NCBI GenBank assembly: GCA_023091665.1
Contig: JALJCQ010000022.1
Coordinates: 1,405,530 to 1,469,529 of the forward strand
Direction: 5' to 3'
DNA length: 64,000 bases
Origin: Pythium myriotylum
Lineage: Eukaryota > Oomycota > Peronosporomycetes > Pythiales > Pythiaceae
Shown one piece after another: positions 8,860-17,083 of the stretch. Each line of letters begins with the position of its first letter. Positions within the stretch are counted from its first letter, which is position 1. The translations under genes and the position numbers were made by a program. Below the pieces are notes generated by a model, which saw only the letters and a program-made list of their open reading frames with translations, searched no databases and was not told the DNA's origin.

Positions 8860-10023
8860 TCAGCGGCTCGTCGACGGGTAACGCGAACGCACGTTCTCCC
8901 ATGCGCGCCGGATGAGCCAGCCATCGCCCTCCGTGACGCTCTGCGACGCGCCGGCGACCATGATAAGTGGCGGCAGGTCATCGCCCGGCTTGTCGCCCTT
9001 CTCGTAGAAGTCCGGCAGGCCGAAGCCGTGGCCGATCTCGTGAGATACGATCACCGACGAGTCCGAGTCCAGCAGACTGAGCATGTTGGCCTCATCCACG
9101 CGCTGGCCCCAGTCACCGCCAGCACCTCCTCCTTGCCCGAGCGTCGGCCATAGTGACATATCGAACGGCTTGCCCTTGCACGCACTCGTGTCCGAGCTCT
9201 TCTCGAAGTTGCGGTGCTTGTAGCAGTCGTCTGGGCATTTGGGGATGCCGTCCGAGTCGAGCACTTTCTCGTGGATCGGGCCGAGCGAGTCGTCGCTCCA
9301 ATCGAGCAGCGACTTGTCACGCACTGCCACGCCCACCATCTCGACCTCAATCTTCTCGAAGGGCCAGCAGCCGTAGCCTGTGAGCCACTTGTTCCAGTGC
9401 GCGTACTGACGCTCGAGCATGGCCTTGAACTTGCTGGCCGTGGCCTTGGACAACTTATTAGTCGAGTCCCAGCGGATGCAGTAGCTGAGTTTGCCGTTGT
9501 TGGTCATGAGCTGGTCGAAGATGAAGTTGTTGAAATTGAAATGCGGCTTCATGCGCTTCTCCCAGATCCAGTCGACGTACTGCTTGCTGATGTACTTGGT
9601 CGGGTCGCCTGTCGTGCATTTGCCGTCGCCACCGGTGGCCGGCGTCGTGCTGTTGCCTCCGGCCGACGGCGTGACTCTTACTGGTTTCTTGGTCGTCGCC
9701 ACTGGCGTTGGGGGTGCGGGTGCCGGCGCGTCGTTGCCCGCGGAGTCGAGCCCGACGCCCGGCGACGACGGCGTCGAGGCCTTGGGCTTCTTGCTGGGCT
9801 TGGGCGTGCGCACTCGCTTGGTCTTGGTCGGTTTGGGCGTCACAGACGGGACCGTGTTGGAGATCGCGCCGTCCTCGTTCTCGGCGCCTACTTCGTCCGA
9901 CGGAGCGATCGCCGGCGCGTCAGTCTTGACACGGCAGCGCGCGTCGGCCGTGGGGACTTGGGAGGCCGAGAGCACGAGCGAGAGCAGAGCGAGCAGCACG
10001 AGCGAACGGCGAGGAAGCTTCAT
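8860..10023 (-). CDS. Secreted HEXXH zinc metallopeptidase-like protein, Thr/Pro/Lys linker (paralogue A)
   Basis: The protein has 387 residues. The start is the ATG opening a clear signal peptide (MKLPRRSLVLLALLSLVLS). A linker of about 100 residues rich in T, P, K and A follows, then a conserved domain from KYISKQYVDW. The active site is SHEIGHGFGLPDFY: H328, E329, H332 and a likely third ligand D338, the HEXXHXXGXXD form seen for example in snapalysin. Paired cysteines (GYGCWPF, CPDDCYKH, SACKG) suggest an extracellular disulphide-bonded protein. Substrates are unknown. From KYISKQY to the C-terminus it is almost identical in DNA to paralogue C at 21282-22676, although the linkers are unrelated. 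It converges on the P-loop gene with a 56-bp gap. Confidence 0.75.
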   Translation of the reverse strand: MKLPRRSLVLLALLSLVLSASQVPTADARCRVKTDAPAIAPSDEVGAENEDGAISNTVPSVTPKPTKTKRVRTPKPSKKPKASTPSSPGVGLDSAGNDAPAPAPPTPVATTKKPVRVTPSAGGNSTTPATGGDGKCTTGDPTKYISKQYVDWIWEKRMKPHFNFNNFIFDQLMTNNGKLSYCIRWDSTNKLSKATASKFKAMLERQYAHWNKWLTGYGCWPFEKIEVEMVGVAVRDKSLLDWSDDSLGPIHEKVLDSDGIPKCPDDCYKHRNFEKSSDTSACKGKPFDMSLWPTLGQGGGAGGDWGQRVDEANMLSLLDSDSSVIVSHEIGHGFGLPDFYEKGDKPGDDLPPLIMVAGASQSVTEGDGWLIRRAWENVRSRYPSTSR

Positions 10024-10871
10024 GGATGGTGGTGGTGGGGCGAATCGGCGAATGACGAAGTGGGATTCCCAGGGTCTCAACGAGGGCAAGACGCCCGCTT
10101 AGCGGAGACCAAACCGTGGCGGTTGACCAGACCGAGCGGCGCGTGGTGTCCAGCTGGACGACCGGCACGCAGCTGGGCGACACCGAATCGATCGGAAGAC
10201 CCATCTCATCCGGATGGCGCGGAAACGGAGAGAAGACGAGCGGGCGACGCGTTCAAGAAGGTCTCGGCAGTATGATGCAGATGGCCTTTTTATGCACTAG
10301 TGGCTGTCGGGGAGTCATCATCATCACTGTAAGAGTGACTGATGGACTTGAAGACTAACTTGATTTTTTGGAATAAGACTGACGATGCCCGACCGTCAGA
10401 GACTAAAAACTTGATTTTTGGTTTACGGTAAACCGGTCGGTCGGGTGGTCGAACCGGCCGATCTGTTCCTGGCGCCGAGTTCTCTCTGTTGGCGTCTATC
10501 CGATAAAATAACGCGCGCAAATCGGTTCCGACGCCAACGCCAACGCGTTTAGTCCGGTGCGTTGGACTCGCCACCTGGCAATCTCGCGCGCGCCACCTGG
10601 CGCCGTCGAACGAACGCGTAAAGGCGTTGCCGCCGTTGAGGTAGACACCCCCATTCTACCGGTATCTTTCTCAACAAAACCGGTATCTCACACCGGTCCT
10701 AAACCGGTATCTGTCGTTTGATTCTCAAAACACGGTCCAATCTCTTGAGCTTTCTACCGGTATCGTACCGGTTTTTTTCACTGGTTTCAAACCGGTACTT
10801 GTCGTCTTGTTTCTCAAAACACGGTGCACTCCCTCTCGCCTCTCGCCTCTCCTCCGCATCCCTCGGGCGCC
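10024..10871. promoter_or_regulatory. Divergent promoter region with ACCGGTA-type repeats
   Basis: This region lies between the metallopeptidase (minus) and phosphatase inhibitor 2 (plus). 10660-10825 carries at least seven ACCGGT cores. It also contains a repeated 36-37 bp block at 10701-10736 and 10789-10825 that runs from AAACCGGTA to CTCAAAACACGGT. The second block ends 46 bp before the inhibitor ATG. No gene was seen. Confidence 0.55.
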
Positions 10872-11345
10872 ATGGACAAGCAAGCCCCCACCATGGCGAC
10901 GGCGCCCAAGCAGCACGCCGACGCGCACGTGACGTGGGACGAGGCGACCATCGCGCTCCACGACGCCGAGCGCGGCACGCGCATGAAGATCGAGGAGCCC
11001 AAGACGCCGTACCACTACGCGGGCGAGGGCGAGGCCTCGCCGGCAGCCAAGAGCGACGGGCTCGCGTGGGGCGAGCTCCACGCCAAGCTCGCGCACGTCG
11101 AGACCACGCAGCAGCAGCAGCAGGAGAACAAGAGCGAGTGGGACAGCAGCGACTCGGAGGGCGCGCCGTCGCCCTTCGCGGCGCGCGACGCCGAGGGCAA
11201 GAAGCTCCAGAAAGACCCCAAGTTCGCCGACAAGCGCAAGTCCCACTACGACGAGTTCCAGGCCGTCAAGATGTGGCGGCTGAGCCACCCGGACGACGAC
11301 GAGGACGAGGACGAGGACGACGAGCAGAAGAAAGCCAACCACTAA
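10872..11345 (+). CDS. Protein phosphatase inhibitor 2 family protein
   Basis: The protein has 157 residues from ATG 10872 (MDKQAPTMATAPK); an upstream in-frame ATG at 10824 is possible but lies in T/C-rich leader. The family hallmarks of PP1 inhibitor 2 are present: VTWDEATIALHDAERGT followed by MKIEEPKTPYHY, and near the end KFADKRKSHYDEFQAVKMWR. By family knowledge it binds protein phosphatase 1 and regulates it. The TPYHY threonine corresponds to the GSK3 site of the animal protein. The tail is acidic (DDDEDEDEDDE), and a short Gln run (TTQQQQQ) lies mid-protein. It converges with the START-FYVE gene, 100 bp between stops. Confidence 0.88.
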   Translation: MDKQAPTMATAPKQHADAHVTWDEATIALHDAERGTRMKIEEPKTPYHYAGEGEASPAAKSDGLAWGELHAKLAHVETTQQQQQENKSEWDSSDSEGAPSPFAARDAEGKKLQKDPKFADKRKSHYDEFQAVKMWRLSHPDDDEDEDEDDEQKKANH

Positions 11346-11444
11346 AAGAAGTGCCTAATACCATGCCAAACGAGAAGCAAAGGAAGCAAGGGGGAGGAGA
11401 GATGGCGTCTATATGTTTAATATCACTAGCGAACGGAAGCAGGA

Positions 11445-12899
11445 TCACAGCTCGACGAGGTCGCCGCGCACGCCCGTGCGACTGCTGTCGGGCGTGCGCG
11501 TCTCCAGGTCGAGCGTGCGCATCTGCTCGTAGAGGAACTCGTCCTGGTCCTCGTACATGGGCATGGTGTCGCGCGCGGGCGACGGCGCAAAGTAGTTCTG
11601 CCCCGTGTGCTTGGCCCAGTTGCCGTCGGCCTCGCGGGTCTCGTTCTCGGTGCCTCGCCGCTCGATCGTCTCGTTGATCACGCGCTGCATGGCGCGCACC
11701 GTGTCGTAGTCGGACGTCATCTCGAGGTCGTCGAAGACGAGATGCACGGCGCGTGCCGAGTCAAAGTCTTCCCACTGCTTGTCCACGGACTCGTAGTCCG
11801 GGATGTACTGGCTTCGCGCGATCTTGGCGGCGTCGGCGCGCGACACGAGCGTGATGCAGCGCTTGCAGACGTGGACGACGCGCGTCGAGACGTCGAGCTT
11901 GTAGTCGGCCGTGGACAGCGTCCGCGAGACGCGGCAGCTCGCGCACACGTACGCCGTGCAGAGATGGCAGTCCGTCGCGAGCTTCTCGGGCCAGCGCCCG
12001 CCGCGCGGCTTGGCGCAGATGTGGCAGTACCGCCGGTTCGAGAGCGAGACCCGCGAGTTGGCGCTCTCGACGCTCGCGCGGCCGAACTGTTCTCGGATCG
12101 CTTCGTCGCCCAGCAGCCACGAGAGCTTCTTGTTCTGGGCACACCACATGGCCTTCCACATGCCGATGAGCGTGCTGGCGGCCGAGTTGACGGCGATGCG
12201 CTCGGGCGGGTTGCCGCCGGGCGTCGAGTTGGTGATCATGTAGACCTCGACCACGCCCGGCGCGATCTCGCGGTAGAGGTAGCAGTTGGAGGAGCGCGCG
12301 CGCACGATCGAGAGCGCCTCGAGCTCGGGACACTGCTTGAGACGAACCGAGTGCATGGCGTGGTAGCCGACGCGGTCGCCGTTGCGACGCGTGCGGATGC
12401 CCGTGGACTCGACGAGCACAAAGTCGCGAGGACGCACGACGGCGTTGACGATGCGCGAGTGGCCCACGACGATCCACTTGAGCTGGAGCGAGCGGAAAGG
12501 GTCGTCCACGGTCGGGTGCTCGATCGTGTTGAGCACGGCGGCGTCGAGCACTTCGTTGTGCACGTACGAGGTCTTGACGAGGATGGACTGCGCGTCGGGC
12601 GTGACGATGCCGTACATGACGTCGTCGAGCGTGCCCGAGATGGTGCCGACGGCCACGAGCTTGGGCAGCGCCCACTTGCTCTTGGGGTCGCGCGTGGCCT
12701 GCTTGTAGACCGTGACGTCGTCGCGGCTCTTGACGGCCTTCCACTTGTGGCGGTCCATCTTGCGCTGGCCGTCCGTGACGAAGGCGTCGTACTCGCGCAG
12801 CGTGCGCCCCACGAGGTTGCGCGTGGCCACGTCGAACTTGTGGCACTGCTCCTTGGTGAGCAGCACCGGCAGCGGACGCTCGCTCAGCGGGAACTTCAT
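11445..12899 (-). CDS. START-FYVE domain protein
   Basis: The protein has 484 residues from the ATG at 12899 (MKFPLSERPLPVLLTKEQC). Residues of about 60-260 resemble the START lipid-binding fold found in the large oomycete START-FYVE family (WKAVKSRDDVTVYKQ, GTLDDVMYGIVT, VVEVYMITNSTPGGN). A FYVE-type zinc finger follows: CHIC, CHLC, CASC and CKRC, eight cysteines in four pairs. Members probably bind phosphoinositide or sterol membranes; the cellular role of this one is not known. An acidic C-terminal tail of about 120 residues is unremarkable. No introns are needed. Confidence 0.85.
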   Translation of the reverse strand: MKFPLSERPLPVLLTKEQCHKFDVATRNLVGRTLREYDAFVTDGQRKMDRHKWKAVKSRDDVTVYKQATRDPKSKWALPKLVAVGTISGTLDDVMYGIVTPDAQSILVKTSYVHNEVLDAAVLNTIEHPTVDDPFRSLQLKWIVVGHSRIVNAVVRPRDFVLVESTGIRTRRNGDRVGYHAMHSVRLKQCPELEALSIVRARSSNCYLYREIAPGVVEVYMITNSTPGGNPPERIAVNSAASTLIGMWKAMWCAQNKKLSWLLGDEAIREQFGRASVESANSRVSLSNRRYCHICAKPRGGRWPEKLATDCHLCTAYVCASCRVSRTLSTADYKLDVSTRVVHVCKRCITLVSRADAAKIARSQYIPDYESVDKQWEDFDSARAVHLVFDDLEMTSDYDTVRAMQRVINETIERRGTENETREADGNWAKHTGQNYFAPSPARDTMPMYEDQDEFLYEQMRTLDLETRTPDSSRTGVRGDLVEL

Positions 12900-14163
12900 G
12901 TCTGGACGGCAGGAAGGCGACTGGCGGCGAGTCTCCTCCACATCCAGGTGAGGGCTCGGTCGTTCCGCCTGTGGTCGAGCCGGTTTTGGACAGGCGGGCG
13001 TCCATGCCTGGCTTGCCGAAAACTGTCTCGGACCAGAAACCGTGACAGCGCGAGTCCACCATGTGTGGGCGGCGAGCGCTCACTCGGGAGGAAGGAGTTA
13101 TCCACGTAAACACCGTCGTTGCTGGGCGCAGTGATGACCACCGAGAAGGCGAACGCGGGGAGGGGGTCCAGGGTCACGCTGTGAGTCACGGCGTGTCGAG
13201 CGTGTCCATTTCAGTGGGAGAGGAAGAGGAAGAGGAGACGATCCGGAGACCAGTCGCAGTGGCTTCGGCGAGACGGCGAATCCAGTAGTCGCGAGGCCCG
13301 GGGGAGCGTGAGCTAGTGAGCAGCAACGACCACGTGCATAGTAGTACGGTTCAGTAGGTGTACGAGCGTCTTAATCTCGAGTGGCAGTTGGCTCGACGGG
13401 TCGCGCGTGAGGACCCCTCGTGCGGTGGATTAGAGATTACGCGTCGAGCGTGACGAGGAAGAGAGCGGCATCGAGGAAGACACGATGGGGGTTAAAGAGA
13501 GAGAGAGATTGAGATTGAGAGAGAGAGATTCACGACTACTACTCGCACGTCAGCGTACCCCGCAGGGAGGGGGTTACGGAGGACAAGTTGGGCGGCAGCG
13601 CGAGAACCGAGTTCTGTTCTCGGTGGCGGGAACCGATCTCGATCTCGACGGGCGGTCGTCATGACGGCACGGCGCTGGACGCGCTGCGATTGGCTGTTTC
13701 TCCGGCGGATGACGTCTAACCACGCGTTTAGACGCGACTACCGCGCGGGTGACGGCACCAGAACCACCCAGCGCGTATTTGTACCCCTCACTATGTCGAG
13801 CACGAGTCCGACGGAACCATTCTCGTGGAACCGTTCCGTGCGCGCAGAACGGTTCCCGCGCAGAACCGTTCCGCCGACCCGAGGGGCATAGACGCGCGGC
13901 TTCAGCCTCTGCTGCGTTGGCGTTGGTGGCTGCTTTTTTGGTTCCGTTGGCGTCGGCCCCGACGTCCCGGAGCCTCGTCGTGTTCCCAACTTCAACTCCC
14001 GCTCTGTTTAAAACACGTTTCCAACCTTCCCCCGGTCACTCCCCCATTGTATCCAACACACCTGTTTAAAACACCGAATCCAACCAGGTCAGTAGCTCCT
14101 CACCAGAGCAAGAGGTCGACGAACCAGCTCGCCCATTCCGGCATCTTCTCTTCCTCTCGCGCC
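12900..14163. other. Divergent intergenic region between START-FYVE and PCCA genes
   Basis: No gene was seen. It contains a GA-rich simple repeat (about 13497-13530), GC-rich low-complexity sequence, the GAACCGTTC-type palindromes listed separately, and a pyrimidine-rich leader. TCACTCCCCCATTGT at about 14036 resembles a relaxed initiator, about 125 bp before the PCCA ATG. Confidence 0.5.
13813..13871. promoter_or_regulatory. Cluster of GAACSGTTC palindromes
   Basis: Exact GAACCGTTC or GAACGGTTC palindromes lie at 13828-13836, 13847-13855 and 13863-13871. A degenerate GAACCATTC lies at 13814-13822. The spacing centre to centre is 14, 19 and 16 bp. They sit about 300 bp upstream of the carboxylase ATG. 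A protein-binding role is inference. Confidence 0.4.
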
Positions 14164-14767
14164 ATGTTCTCTCGCGGCGTGCGGCTCCAGGGCGTGGCGA
14201 CGCGGCGCGCGGCCATGGCCTCGGGGCTCCCGCGCCCGTCGCTCTCTCTGTCTCTGCAGTCGCGGCTGCTGGCCTCGTCGTCCTCGCCGAAAGAAAAGCT
14301 CTTTGACAAGATCCTGATCGCCAACCGCGGCGAGATCGCCGTGCGCGTCATCCGCACGTGTCGCCGCCTCGGCATCAAGACCGTGCAGGTCTACTCGGAG
14401 CCCGACGTGAACTCGGTCGCCGTGCGCATGGCCGACGAGGCCGTCTGCGTCGGCCCGGCCGCCTCGGCGCAGAGCTACCTCTCGATCCCCAAGATCGTCG
14501 AGGCCGTCAAGGCCACGGGCGCACAGGCCGTGCACCCGGGCTACGGCTTCCTCTCGGAGAACAAGGACTTTTGCGAGGCGCTCGAGGACATTGGCGTGGC
14601 CTTTATCGGCCCCGGCCACGAGGCCATCCAGGCCATGGGCGACAAGATCGAGTCCAAGCTGCTCGCCAAGGAGGCCGGCGTCAACACGATCCCGGGCTTC
14701 TTGGGCGTCATCGACACGGCCGACGACGCCGTCAAGGTCGCGCAGGAGATCGGGTACCCCGTCATGA

Positions 14768-14805
<38 letters not shown>

Positions 14806-16485
14806 GTGGCCTACAACGACGACGAGGTCAAGATCGGCTTCCGTCTCTCCAAGGAAGAGGCCGCGAGCAGCTTTGGCGACGACCGCATGTTCATTGAAAA
14901 GTTCATCGAGGACCCGCGCCACATCGAGATCCAGCTCATCGCCGACGCGCACGGCAACGTCGTGGCGCTGCCCGAGCGCGAGTGCTCGATCCAGCGCCGC
15001 AACCAAAAGGTCATCGAGGAAGCGCCGAGCGTGCTGCTGGACCCGGAGACGCGTCTCGCCATGGGCAAGCAGGCCTGCATGCTCGCCAAGAAAGTCGGCT
15101 ACAAGTCGGCCGGCACAGTCGAGTTCCTCTGCGACAAGAACAAGAACTTTTACTTTTTGGAGATGAACACGCGTCTCCAGGTCGAGCACCCGGTGACCGA
15201 GCTCATCTCGGGCGTCGATCTCGTCGAGCAGATGATCCGCGTCGCCGCCAACCACAAGCTGCCCGAGCGCCTCACGAGCGGGCCCGTGCAGATCAACGGC
15301 TGGGCTATCGAGAGCCGCGTCTACGCTGAAGACCCGCTGCGTGGCTTCCTGCCGTCGATCGGCCGTCTGCTCAAGTACCAGGAGCCGGCGCACCTGCCGG
15401 GCGTGCGAGTGGACTCGGGCGTGACGGAAGGCAGCGACATCTCGATGTTCTACGACCCGATGATCTCCAAGCTCATCACGCACGGCAAGGACCGCCACGA
15501 GGCGCTCGAGCGCATGAAGGTCGCGCTCGACAACTACGTGATCCGTGGCCCGGGCAACAACATCTCGTTCCTTCAGGACGTCTACCGCCACCCGCGCTTC
15601 GTGAGCGGCAAGATCACGACCAAGTTCATCGCCGAGGAGTACCCGGAGGGCTTTGAGGGCGTCAAGCTCGCGCCCACCGAGCTCAACGAGCTCAAGCTCG
15701 TCGGCGCCATCATGCACTTGCGCAAGGCCCAGGTGAGCCGACAGCTCACGGGTGCCGCCGCGCGCAGCAGCAACTTTGCCAAGACCTTTGCGGGCATCAA
15801 CGAGGACGAGCTCGAGCTTCTGAGTGCCGGCGGTGCCGGTGTCGCGCCCAGGTTCCGCGTGCTCACCGAGGGCGCGTGGTCGCGTGACGCGCTGATCACG
15901 CTCGCGCAGCGCAACGCGCTCGACACGGTCGGCGAGAAGCTCTTCGTGTCGACGGAAGGCGCGTTCGGCGAGACGACGCCCGTCGTGGTCGTCGAGTTCG
16001 AGGTCGAGAAGTCCAAGAACCGCACCGAGAGCGTGTACCTGCTCCACGTGGACGGCAAGTGGCACGTCGTGGGCGACGTCGACTGGGCGCTCAATGCGCC
16101 GCTCTTCCGTGCGGCCTCGTCCGCGGGCAAGGATATCGCCTCGCAGGTCATGGAGGTGCTGCCCGAGGGCTTCCGCCTGCAGCTCCACGGCGCGATCCAC
16201 GACGTGGTCGTGCGCAACGAGCTTGAGCAGCAGTACGCCAAGCACATGCTGGCCAAGCCCGAGATCGACACGTCCAACTTGCTGCTCTGTCCGATGCCCG
16301 GTATGCTTGTGTCGGTGGCCGTCGAGGAGGGCGACCACGTCGAGCTCGGCCAGGAGCTGTGCGTCGTCGAGGCCATGAAGATGCAGAACGTGCTCCGCTC
16401 GGAGAAGAAGGGTACGATCAAGGCCATCAAGCGCAAGGCTGGTGAGTCGCTCAAGGTCGACGAGATCATCCTCGAGTACGAGTAG
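14164..16485 (+). CDS. PCCA: Propionyl-CoA carboxylase alpha subunit, mitochondrial
   Basis: The protein has 773 residues from ATG 14164, which opens an Arg/Ser-rich mitochondrial presequence (MFSRGVRLQGVATRRAAMA); the frame is open upstream but with no conserved content. The order is a biotin carboxylase N-domain (LIANRGEIAVRVIRTCRRLG), an ATP-grasp with glycine-rich loop KASAGGGGKGMR, EMNTRLQVEHPVTE, a C-domain, a BT interaction domain, and a biotinyl domain with VEAMKMQNV (biotinyl lysine about K739). GPGNNISFLQDVYRHPRF and TTKFIAEEYPEGF fit PCCA better than methylcrotonyl-CoA carboxylase. With the beta subunit it carboxylates propionyl-CoA to methylmalonyl-CoA in valine, isoleucine and odd-chain fatty-acid breakdown. 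Single exon, complete. Confidence 0.92.
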
Positions 16486-16564
16486 ACACGCCTCGAGATG
16501 ACCGTGGCTCGCAGCTAGGCGAGCGTCAGTGTGCAAAACCAGAAATACAACCATCTTCTGTTGT

Positions 16565-16630
16565 TATTTGATAGGCGTAGACTCTACGCCTATCAAATAG
16601 TTCCGACCTCTACGCCGTAGAGGTCGGAAC
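16565..16630. repeat. Two adjacent perfect palindromes downstream of PCCA
   Basis: 16565-16599 is a perfect 17-bp inverted repeat around one central base. It is followed with no gap by 16600-16630, a perfect 15-bp inverted repeat around one base. Both share a CTCTACGCC core across their centres. The pair begins 80 bp after the PCCA stop, so it probably lies in the transcript's 3' region. It could form two RNA hairpins or a DNA cruciform. Confidence 0.85.
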
Positions 16631-17083
16631 GAAGGCTTTCTTTGTGCGTTGTCTGGAGTGTTGTGTGGCATTACGCGCACGCAGTTTGTGGTTCGTCACT
16701 GGCTCTTCCTCGTCTGTTTATGCTCTGATGAGTCCTCGGTCGTGGCGTGGTCTTATCGGGGCAGAGCTGTACAAGCAGACGTTCCTCTACACTTTTATCC
16801 CCTCAACAGGCTCAACAGCTGCAACGCCTCGCAGCGATTCCCACTTTCGTGGCTTCAGATCTCGACGTGTCGCACATAGTGGTCACCTTCGCACCCATCG
16901 GCAGCCATCTTCTTGGGCTCAACAACTCTCGTTGAGTGATGCGTAGGAATAGGTCGCGAATGGAGGATCTGGTTCACGGAGGCGTCTTCATCTTCCCACT
17001 GAGCTGGGCGACCGTCCCCCCCCCCCCCCCCCCCCTCTACTCTCTACTCCTTCATTTTCTCTCTCTCTCTTTCTCCATCACTC
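16631..17083. other. Intergenic, nicastrin promoter with poly-C tract
   Basis: No gene was seen. A run of 20 C residues (17016-17035) followed by CT-rich sequence lies directly before the nicastrin ATG. The homopolymer length should be treated as uncertain because such runs are error-prone in sequencing. Confidence 0.5.

Noticed and set aside
11607..13109. 500-codon plus-strand frame opposite the START-FYVE gene.
   Set aside because: Same cause: antisense shadow in GC-rich coding DNA, rich in R, V and H with no domain.
13813..13871. Heat-shock elements upstream of PCCA.
   Set aside because: The GAA and TTC half-sites are separated by three bases rather than two, so the pattern does not fit the HSF pentamer rule.
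14089..16554. Long minus-strand frame (821 codons) opposite PCCA.
   Set aside because: It is a GC-bias shadow of a well-supported enzyme. The translation is compositionally skewed (H, D, L, R) and has no motifs.
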